Shown here in pieces: positions 43,970 through 49,716 of a DNA stretch of 49,716 nt. The notes under the pieces were generated by a model, which worked only from the letters and a program-made list of their open reading frames with translations, had not been told where the DNA came from and did no database searches. Position 1 is the stretch's first letter; each line of letters begins with the position of its first letter. Source of the DNA: DATAQC01 sp046263055 (lineage in GTDB: Bacteria; Actinomycetota; Acidimicrobiia; Acidimicrobiales; AC-14); the NCBI GenBank assembly GCA_046263055.1, contig JBHELO010000031.1, forward strand, positions 1-49,716. The letters are read 5' to 3'. Position numbers and translations under genes: made by a program.

Positions 43970-45294
43970 GATCCCACCTCGGCGGCGCCGGCCCGTACGG
44001 TTGCCGGGGTGGCCCGGCGGTGGGCGGCGGCCCAGGCGTCGAGCACGTCGTCGGCCGGGCAGCGCCCCCGGTCCACCCAGCGCTCGGCGTAGGCGGACAC
44101 GAGCACGGCCAGGGCGCGGTCGGCGGCGTGGGGATTGGCCTCCAAGACGTCGGAGGCGATGGCGAAGCAGGCCCGGGCGGCGGCGCCCAGGGCGGGCGAC
44201 GCCAGGCCGGTGCGGGCGGCCTCGGCCCAGCGGCCCACCGCCCCGGCGGCGGTGGCGGCCCGGTCGGCGGCCCGCCCCGCCTCTGGGTCGGACAGGAGGG
44301 CGGCGGCCACCGCCACCGGCACGCGCCACCACGGGTCGGGCAGCTCGTCGAACATGCGCAGCTCCAGCCAGCCGCCGCCCGAGCACCTTCCGGCGGCGAG
44401 GGCCGGGCAGCGGGGGCGGATGGGCGGGAACAGCGTCGTGAGGTGGTAATCGACGTCGTCCCAGGTGGGCCAGCGCCCCTCGTGGCCCTGCTCGATCCAC
44501 TGGGCCAACCCCAGCTGCCGACCGAGGGGGACGGGCGACCCCGTGCGCTCGTCGCGGACCAGGAGGACGTCGGCGCCCACCGCGTAGCGGGCCCAGGTGT
44601 CGGCCCCGTCGCCCTCCCCGTCGACCGCCACCGGGGCGGTGCGGGACGGGCCCACAACCTCCCATGTGGCCAGCCGGGCGGAGCTGAAGCCGGTGGGCTG
44701 CCCGGCCAGGAGAGGCGAGTTGGCGCAGGCGGCGGCCAGGGTGGGCCCCAGGCGGTGGGCCAGCCGCCACTGGCGGGCGGCGTCGGCCTCCGTGGGCCCG
44801 AGGCCCACGTTGGGCTGGACGGCGGCGGTGCTGCACATCATCCGCCGCCCGGCGGGGCCGGCGGCGTCGAAATGGGCCTCCATGGCGTCGTAGCGCGGGG
44901 AGCGCACCACCCGCCGGGGAGGACGGTCGGGGTCGGCGCCGAGGCCGACGAGGCGGATAGGGCCGCCGGGGGCGCCGGCCGCCACCCTCCCGACCACGGC
45001 CAGGTCGGCGGCGGCCGCTTCGCAGGCCCGTCCCGCCGACCGGAGCGGCGGGGTGCTCAGCTCCAGCTGGCCACCGGGCTCGAAGGTGATGGCGCTGGCG
45101 CCGGGCAGGGGGCCGGCGGCGGCGAGGGCGGACCGCAGCGTGGCGGGGTCCACGGGGGCGGTGGGGTCAGCGTCGGCCACGGTGAGCCACTCGAGCTCCA
45201 CGCCCACCAGGCACGGGGACCCGGGGTGGAAGCAGCGGCCCCCGATGGCGGAGGCGACATCGCCGACGGACAGCAGGCGGTGGGGGCTGGGCAC
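43960..45294 (-). CDS. egtA: Glutamate-cysteine ligase EgtA
   Basis: Makes gamma-glutamylcysteine from Glu, Cys and ATP. The 444-residue GCS2-family protein shows VGVELEWLTV (metal/ATP Glu), ITFEPGGQLELSTPP, MMCSTAAVQPNVGLG, ANSPLLAGQPTGFSSARLATW and GGWLELRMFDELP. First structural gene of the minus-strand ergothioneine operon. GTG 45294 has only a weak AAAGG next to it and lies 10 bases after the stop of a short ORF with a strong ribosome binding site, suggesting coupling. Confidence 0.93.
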   Translation of the reverse strand: MPSPHRLLSVGDVASAIGGRCFHPGSPCLVGVELEWLTVADADPTAPVDPATLRSALAAAGPLPGASAITFEPGGQLELSTPPLRSAGRACEAAAADLAVVGRVAAGAPGGPIRLVGLGADPDRPPRRVVRSPRYDAMEAHFDAAGPAGRRMMCSTAAVQPNVGLGPTEADAARQWRLAHRLGPTLAAACANSPLLAGQPTGFSSARLATWEVVGPSRTAPVAVDGEGDGADTWARYAVGADVLLVRDERTGSPVPLGRQLGLAQWIEQGHEGRWPTWDDVDYHLTTLFPPIRPRCPALAAGRCSGGGWLELRMFDELPDPWWRVPVAVAAALLSDPEAGRAADRAATAAGAVGRWAEAARTGLASPALGAAARACFAIASDVLEANPHAADRALAVLVSAYAERWVDRGRCPADDVLDAWAAAHRRATPATVRAGAAEVGSWT

Positions 45295-45304
45295 CTTTGC
45301 GGGC

Positions 45305-45379
45305 CTAGCGGTGGGCGAATCGGGCCGAGACCCAATCGAGGTTGCGCACGGGTGCGAGCCAGAGCTCGAGCACGATCAC
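45305..45379 (-). CDS. Possible 24-residue leader peptide of the ergothioneine operon
   Basis: A short ORF, GTG start at 45379 and TAG at 45305, ending 10 bases before egtA. Its ribosome binding site AGGAGG (complement at 45386-45391) has ideal 6-base spacing and is far better than egtA's. The peptide begins VIVLELWLAPVRN and ends SARFAHR; it has two Trp, one His near the end and no Cys. Just upstream is a hairpin and a -10 hexamer. I do not recognise the peptide. A leader that couples or attenuates egtA is inference; a chance ORF is possible. Confidence 0.5.
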   Translation of the reverse strand: MIVLELWLAPVRNLDWVSARFAHR

Positions 45380-45395
45380 CGTCTCCCTCCTTCTC

Positions 45396-45415
45396 CGGGG
45401 CCGCGACGGGCCCCG
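45396..45415 (-). promoter_or_regulatory. Hairpin upstream of the egt leader ORF
   Basis: CGGGGCC and GGCCCCG pair around a 6-base loop, in the inferred 5' UTR, 4 bases before the AAGGAGG ribosome binding site of the short ORF. Could modulate access to that site. Confidence 0.4.
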
Positions 45416-45444
45416 AGCGTTGTGGTTGGTGCCGCCGGGGGTCG

Positions 45445-45450
45445 AGTCTA
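45445..45450 (-). promoter_or_regulatory. -10 element TAGACT, candidate egt promoter
   Basis: On the minus strand TAGACT lies 65 bases before the short ORF start, giving a leader of roughly 60 bases. Unlike other promoters here it would make a leadered mRNA, consistent with the hairpin and strong ribosome binding site. No clear -35. Confidence 0.35.
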
Positions 45451-45575
45451 GGCAGGCCCGTCGCCGGTGCCGGTGCCGCCCCTTCGCCCTTCCACCTGGC
45501 GTCATCATCCCGGCCCACGGGGTCGACGGCGCGATGTCGCCCGGAATCCCATCGCGGTCGCCGCCGGGGCGGCCG

Positions 45576-45581
45576 TAAGCT
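45576..45581 (+). promoter_or_regulatory. -10 element TAAGCT for ilvD, leaderless type
   Basis: TAAGCT ends 8 bases before ATG 45590. The 126 bases between this and the egt -10 form the divergent control region; nothing else is seen in them. Confidence 0.5.
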
Positions 45582-45589
45582 CGCCGGCC

Positions 45590-47260
45590 ATGGAACGACA
45601 GTCCAAAGACGTCACCGAGGGGTACGCCCGGGCGCCGGCCCGGGCCATGTTGCGCGCCGTCGGGATGACCGACGACGACTGGGACAAGCCCCAGGTGGCG
45701 GTGGCCAGCAGCTGGAACGAGGTCACGCCCTGCAACATGTCCCTCGACCGGCTGGCCAAGCGGGCCAAGGAGGGCGTGCGGGCGGCCGGCGGGTTCCCCA
45801 TCGAGTTCGTCACCATCGCCGTGTCGGACGGGATCTCCATGGGCCATGAGGGCATGCGGGCGTCCCTCGTCAGCCGCGAGGTCATCGCCGACTCGGTGGA
45901 GATCATGATGCACGCCGAGCGCTTCGACGCCCTGGTGACCTTCGCCGGCTGCGACAAGTCGCTCCCGGGGATGCTCATGGCCGCCGCCCGGGTCAACCTG
46001 CCGGCCGTGTTCCTCTACGGCGGGTCGATCCTCCCCGGGAGGGGGCCGGCGGGCGAGGCTCTCGACATCGTGTCCGTCTTCGAGGCGGTGGGTGCCCACG
46101 CCGCCGGCCAGCTCACGGCCGAGGAGCTGGCCCTCATCGAGCGCAGCGCCTGCCCCACCATCGGGTCGTGCGCCGGCATGTTCACGGCCAACACCATGGG
46201 CGCGGCGGCCGAGGCCCTGGGCATGAGCCTGCCCGGCTCGTCGTCGGTCCCGGCCGTGGACTCCCGGGCCGACGACCTGGCGGTGGCCAGCGGGCGCACG
46301 GTTATGGAGCTGGTCGAGGCCGGCATCCGGCCCCGGCAGATCCTCACCAAGGAGGCGTTCGAGAACGCCATCGCCGTGGTCAACGCCCTGGGCGGGTCCA
46401 CCAACGCCGTGCTGCACCTGCTGGCCATCGCCAACGAGGCCCGGGTGGAGCTCGACATCGAGGACTTCAACCGGGTGGGCCGCCGGGTGGCCCACGTGGC
46501 CGACATGCGGCCCCACGGCCGCTACCACATGGTGGACCTCCACCGGGTGGGCGGCGTGCCCGTCGTCATGCGCCAGTTGCTGGAAGCCGGCCTGCTCCAC
46601 GGCGACTGCCTCACCGTCACCGGCCTGACGCTGGCCGAGAACCTGGCCGACCTCGACCCGCCGGCGCCCGACGGCCAGGTGGTCCACCGCCTCGACGACC
46701 CCATCCACGCCGAAGGCGGCATCGCCGTGCTGCGGGGCTCGCTGGCCCCCAAGGGCGCGGTCATCAAGATCGCCGGCGTCGACCAGCTGCGCTTCGAGGG
46801 CACGGCCCGGGTCTTCGACTCCGAGGAGAAGGCCATGGAGGCCATCCTCGCCGGGCGCATCGTCGCCGGCGACGTGGTGGTCATCCGCTACGAGGGCCCC
46901 AAGGGCGGCCCGGGCATGAAGGAGATGCTGGCCGTCACCGGGGCCATGAAGGGCGCCGGGCGGGGCGCGGACGCCGCCCTGGTCACCGACGGGCGCTTCT
47001 CGGGCGGCACCCACGGCCTGTGCGTGGCCCATGTGGCCCCCGAGGCGGTGGACGGTGGGCCCATCGCCTTCGTGGCCGACGGCGACCACATCGTGATCGA
47101 CGCCGAGGCCCGCACCATCGACGTGGACGTGGACGATGCCACCCTGGCCGCCCGCCGGGCCGACTGGAAGCTGCCGCCGCCCCGCTATTCCAGCGGCGTG
47201 CTAGCCAAGTTCGCCCGCCTCGTGACCGGTGCGGAGCGGGGGGCCGTCACGGAGCCGTGA
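45590..47260 (+). CDS. ilvD: Dihydroxy-acid dehydratase
   Basis: Dehydrates dihydroxy acids in isoleucine, valine and CoA-precursor synthesis. The 556-residue protein shows SSWNEVTPCNMSL (Cys48), FAGCDKSLPGMLMA (Cys121) and TIGSCAGMFTANTM (Cys194), the three cysteines that hold a [2Fe-2S] cluster in the plant and mycobacterial type, plus GGSTNAVLHLLAIA, EGPKGGPGMKEML and TDGRFSGGTHGLCVAHV. Leaderless start. Stand-alone: no other ilv gene is adjacent. Confidence 0.97.
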   Translation: MERQSKDVTEGYARAPARAMLRAVGMTDDDWDKPQVAVASSWNEVTPCNMSLDRLAKRAKEGVRAAGGFPIEFVTIAVSDGISMGHEGMRASLVSREVIADSVEIMMHAERFDALVTFAGCDKSLPGMLMAAARVNLPAVFLYGGSILPGRGPAGEALDIVSVFEAVGAHAAGQLTAEELALIERSACPTIGSCAGMFTANTMGAAAEALGMSLPGSSSVPAVDSRADDLAVASGRTVMELVEAGIRPRQILTKEAFENAIAVVNALGGSTNAVLHLLAIANEARVELDIEDFNRVGRRVAHVADMRPHGRYHMVDLHRVGGVPVVMRQLLEAGLLHGDCLTVTGLTLAENLADLDPPAPDGQVVHRLDDPIHAEGGIAVLRGSLAPKGAVIKIAGVDQLRFEGTARVFDSEEKAMEAILAGRIVAGDVVVIRYEGPKGGPGMKEMLAVTGAMKGAGRGADAALVTDGRFSGGTHGLCVAHVAPEAVDGGPIAFVADGDHIVIDAEARTIDVDVDDATLAARRADWKLPPPRYSSGVLAKFARLVTGAERGAVTEP

Positions 47261-47271
47261 GGATGAGGCGG

Positions 47272-47277
47272 TAGGGT
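47272..47277 (+). promoter_or_regulatory. -10 element TAGGGT, leaderless type
   Basis: TAGGGT ends 8 bases before ATG 47286 of the M23 peptidase, only 11 bases after the ilvD stop. Confidence 0.5.
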
Positions 47278-47285
47278 CACCAGCC

Positions 47286-48497
47286 ATGGCGCGGCGGACG
47301 CTCGTCGTGAAGCGGCTGGTGCCGGCCTTCGCCGCCCTGGTGGCGTTGGCCACGGCGGGCGGCTGGCCGGGTACGCCGGGTGCGTCGGTGGCCGGCGCCA
47401 TCGGCGCGACGGCCACCACCACCACCATCGCACCTACCACCACCACGACCGTGGCCGCCGCCGGTACGACCACCACCGTGGCGGCCCCGGCCACCACCCG
47501 GCCGGTGGCCCCGACCACCACCACCGCCGCGCCGGCCGCCGGCGGCCCGGCACCGCCCTCCACCACAGCCCCGTCCACCACGACCACCACCACGTTGCCG
47601 CCCCACGTGGACCCCGCCACCGCCGCCGCCTATCCGGGCAGCCTGGCCCGGAGCGGCGCCAACAACACCGGCGCCCTGCTCGACGCCCTCAAGGCCCTGG
47701 AGGCGCTCGGCTTCTCCCCCGACGACGCCATCCGCCAGGGGTTCGGCCACTTCCCGGTGGGCGGCTACGCCTCCTTCCGTGACGACTTCGGCGACTTCCG
47801 GGCCGGACCGCCGGTCCACACCCACGAGGGCAACGACGTGTTCGCGGCCTTCAACACGCCGGTGCGGGCGCCCTTCGACGGCGTGGTGCGCTACGGCAGC
47901 GACCCCCTGGGCGGCCTGGCCGTCTACCTCACCGAGCCCGACGGAACCTACTTCTACATCTGTCATCTCAACGCCTATGCCCCCGACGTCACCAGCGGCA
48001 GCACCGTGGCCCAGGGCCGGGTGATCGGCCTGGTGGGCGACACCGGCGACGCCCAGGGCGGCGCCCCCCACGCCCATTTCGAGGTCCACCCCAAGGGCGG
48101 GGCGGCGGTGGACCCCGCGCCGCTCCTCAACCAGTGGCTGGCCGAGGCCCTGGCCGCCGTCCCGAGCCTGATCGGCGGCGTCGTGCAGGACCAACCGGCC
48201 GTGCTCCAGGCCACCGGCCTCACCCGCCGGTTCGACATGCACGACCTGGACCGCCGGGCCCAGGCCCCGGTGGAGCCGTTGCTGTGGGCGTCGTCGGTCA
48301 ATCCGGCGGGTAGCGCTCTGCGGCTGGCCGAGCTGTCGGCCGGCCGCCTGGCCGGCGGCATCGACTGGGCCGCCGAGGCGGCCCGTGCCCAGGCCGCCGC
48401 CGACGCCATCCGCCAAGCCGACGAAAACGCCCGCCTGGCCCTCCTCCGCCTCACTCCGGGCCCCTTGGCCGCCATCCTGGGAGTGCCCCGCGGCTGA
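47286..48497 (+). CDS. Secreted M23-family (LytM) peptidase
   Basis: A 403-residue exported protein. N-terminal signal (VKRLVPAFAALVALATAGG) is followed by a ~70-residue Thr/Ala/Pro linker rich in TTTT, then a four-helix-type region and the LytM domain with zinc ligands H180xxxD184 (THEGND) and H262xH264 (PHAHFEVHP). The conserved GxxG and ICHLNAYAPDV strands are present, so it is probably an active peptidoglycan endopeptidase. A ~100-residue C-terminal helical region ends the protein. The start is fixed by the -10 at 47272. Confidence 0.9.
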   Translation: MARRTLVVKRLVPAFAALVALATAGGWPGTPGASVAGAIGATATTTTIAPTTTTTVAAAGTTTTVAAPATTRPVAPTTTTAAPAAGGPAPPSTTAPSTTTTTTLPPHVDPATAAAYPGSLARSGANNTGALLDALKALEALGFSPDDAIRQGFGHFPVGGYASFRDDFGDFRAGPPVHTHEGNDVFAAFNTPVRAPFDGVVRYGSDPLGGLAVYLTEPDGTYFYICHLNAYAPDVTSGSTVAQGRVIGLVGDTGDAQGGAPHAHFEVHPKGGAAVDPAPLLNQWLAEALAAVPSLIGGVVQDQPAVLQATGLTRRFDMHDLDRRAQAPVEPLLWASSVNPAGSALRLAELSAGRLAGGIDWAAEAARAQAAADAIRQADENARLALLRLTPGPLAAILGVPRG

Positions 48498-48511
48498 CGC
48501 CAGGTCGACCC

Positions 48512-48540
48512 TTGCGCGGCGTGGAAGGACTTGATATACC
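48512..48540 (+). promoter_or_regulatory. Promoter TTGCGC-17-TATACC
   Basis: TTGCGC (48512-48517) and TATACC (48535-48540) are 17 bases apart, and the -10 ends 6 bases before GTG 48547. This is the only promoter in the window where I see both hexamers at standard spacing. Confidence 0.55.
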
Positions 48541-48546
48541 AGCGGG

Positions 48547-49164
48547 GTGGTTCCCAGGGCGGGAAGGCGGGTGGTGGCGATAGTGGCGCTCACGGCGGCG
48601 GTCGCCGCCTGTTCGAGCGCCAAAGGGGGCCAGGCGTACGTACCGCCCTCCATCGCCACCGCCCCCGAGCAGACGACCACGACCAACCCCTACGCGGTAC
48701 CGCCGACCATCGACGTCGCCTACGTGAACCGTGTCCTCGCCGGCCTCGACGCCGCCTTCGGCGACATCCTCCGCCAGGTGGTGAAGGACCGTGCCATAAA
48801 CCGAGCCGTCGACGACCAGCTGACTGCCCTCTACACGAACAAAATGCAAGCGCTGACCGTGATCACGCTAGAGGCCGAAGCCGGCAACGGGTTCCGAAGC
48901 TTCAAAGATCCGCCTGGCGACCAGAGGACAACGGTGGCCCGCCTCATCACCGCTGAGCGGGGTTGCATCTTCGCTCAGGTGAATCGCGACCTGTCACCCC
49001 TCAGCCAGTCTCCCGATTCGGAAGCGGCATCCCAGTGGGTCGGCCTGGTTCCAGCGGATCCCGCTCGCGATCCGAGCAGCGTGAACCCCACGCCATGGAT
49101 CTACTCATACGAAGGCTTCGGCCCTAACCACACCCCTCCGGTCGCGCCGTGCGCCGAGTCCTGA
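48547..49164 (+). CDS. Putative lipoprotein, function unknown
   Basis: A 205-residue protein with a signal peptide ending in lipobox AVAAC (Cys22), then a Thr/Pro segment and a mostly helical domain (VAYVNRVLAGLDAAFGDILRQVVKD, MQALTVITLEAEAGNGF, then CIFAQVNRDLSPLS) and a short C-terminal tail with one Cys. No family recognised. Codons with A/T third bases (ATA, CTA, AAA) become frequent from about 48.79 kb, unlike the rest of the window. Its stop overlaps the next gene by 16 bases. Confidence 0.75.
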   Translation: MVPRAGRRVVAIVALTAAVAACSSAKGGQAYVPPSIATAPEQTTTTNPYAVPPTIDVAYVNRVLAGLDAAFGDILRQVVKDRAINRAVDDQLTALYTNKMQALTVITLEAEAGNGFRSFKDPPGDQRTTVARLITAERGCIFAQVNRDLSPLSQSPDSEAASQWVGLVPADPARDPSSVNPTPWIYSYEGFGPNHTPPVAPCAES

Positions 49165-49716
49165 TCGTCCTTGTCGTAGCGCTGGGCTCGATCGCGGCGA
49201 CCGCGGTCAGGGCCTCGGCTGCGGACGACCCTTGTCGAGTGATCAATGGAGTGCGGGTCTGTTTGATCAATGGAAGGGTGGTCGTGGACGGTGAACCCGC
49301 TTCTACCTCAACGAGCCCAGGAGGCGGCCCGTCAGGACCGACGGTCCCACCGACCGTGGCCTATGTCGCGTTTCCCTCGGTGGGTGCCGCGCCGGATGGT
49401 TCGCCCTGCTTGGTCGCGGAGGAATTGCCATTCCAACCCCCGCCGGCTCCCCCCGAGGTGCAGGCCGAGGCGGATCGGGAATGGGCGAAGTTCCTTGCCC
49501 AGTACCCGCTATGCCCCGGAGACAGCGCGATGCCGCCTACTCCGCCGGTGGTCTATGCGTTCCAAGCGTGGAAGCAGGCACCGCTGCCGAGCCCGGCGCC
49601 GTACATCGCGCCGGGGTGGGGGATCACGGGCAAGGACGCCTACGTCGAGACCCGCGGGCGACTCACCGACAGCTTCACCGCGCCGACGCCGATCGGGACC
49701 CTCACGATGGCGGCCA
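49149..49716 (+). CDS. Secreted protein, truncated by the window edge
   Basis: An open frame from GTG 49149 to the last base (189 codons, no stop). The N-terminus RRVLIVLVVALGSIAATAVRASA is a signal peptide with a likely cleavage after ASA. It continues with paired Cys (CRVINGVRVCLING), a Pro/Thr linker, and a region ending GWGITGKDAYVETRGRL...APTPIGTLT, a pattern I associate with uncharacterised actinobacterial secreted proteins. It overlaps the preceding lipoprotein gene, so the two are probably cotranscribed and may be a functional pair. Same reduced-GC codon use. Confidence 0.7.
   Translation, partial: MRRVLIVLVVALGSIAATAVRASAADDPCRVINGVRVCLINGRVVVDGEPASTSTSPGGGPSGPTVPPTVAYVAFPSVGAAPDGSPCLVAEELPFQPPPAPPEVQAEADREWAKFLAQYPLCPGDSAMPPTPPVVYAFQAWKQAPLPSPAPYIAPGWGITGKDAYVETRGRLTDSFTAPTPIGTLTMAA

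Noticed and set aside
42612..44657. In-frame upstream extension of egtD giving a ~1000-residue protein
   Set aside because: The extension lies inside egtB and egtA in another frame and is Arg/Pro-rich; EgtD homology starts at GTG 42611.
45305..45379. Ribosomally made natural-product precursor peptide
   Set aside because: No modifying enzyme, protease or exporter is adjacent, and there is no Cys/Ser/Thr-rich core; a leader ORF for egtA fits better.

Overview
The window is very GC-rich, densely coded DNA with many GTG starts, stop/start overlaps (ATGA, GTGA) and a gene set typical of Actinobacteria: a GlgE-type alpha-glucan operon, an ergothioneine operon, a PASTA-domain Ser/Thr kinase, GatCAB, NAD-dependent DNA ligase and an MtrB/LpqB-like kinase-lipoprotein pair. 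I infer a chromosomal segment from a high-GC actinobacterium, possibly class Acidimicrobiia. The class is a guess from overall character and was not searched. I saw no insertion sequence, CRISPR array, rRNA or tRNA.

Layout. 1-3.6 kb: sensor histidine kinase, GerMN lipoprotein and a small membrane protein. 3.7-7.2 kb: J-domain protein, alpha/beta hydrolase, FMN reductase and an MFS transporter with an unusual N-terminal region. 7.4-8.7 kb: NifU-like scaffold and a Clp N-domain/zinc-ribbon protein. 8.7-18.8 kb: divergent glgP against glgE-treS-mak-glgB, a complete trehalose-to-branched-glucan route beside the phosphorylase that degrades the product. 18.9-20.8 kb: nucleotidyltransferase, methyltransferase and SRPBCC protein. 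20.9-28.7 kb: cysteine desulfurase-mnmA, zinc-ribbon membrane protein, another membrane protein, ligA-MOSC and HIT. 28.9-34.2 kb: PASTA kinase-SDR, SCP2 protein, small Cys-rich protein, a hypothetical protein and an esterase-like hydrolase. 34.2-37.6 kb: gatC-gatA-gatB. 37.7-40.4 kb: GGDEF/EAL protein and an ABM monooxygenase. 40.5-45.4 kb (minus strand): egtA-egtB-egtD-egtE, preceded by a possible 24-codon leader ORF. 45.6-49.7 kb: ilvD, M23 peptidase, and a lipoprotein plus a truncated secreted protein in less GC-extreme DNA.

Points that stand out: (1) the ergothioneine operon has no egtC, egtB overlapping egtD directly, and a leader-like ORF with a far better ribosome binding site than egtA. 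(2) At least sixteen genes have a TANNNT-type -10 hexamer only 5-9 bases before the start codon, a leaderless-promoter architecture that also fixes many starts. (3) A palindromic element occurs twice; in one copy each arm encodes the last residues and stop of one of two convergent genes. (4) An SRPBCC gene has its conserved first strand upstream of any usual start codon, in frame behind the stop of the preceding methyltransferase gene. (5) A Clp N-domain protein lacks any ATPase and ends in a zinc ribbon with a 15-bp repeat. I did not find a clearly new multi-gene system; the ergothioneine variant is the closest candidate.
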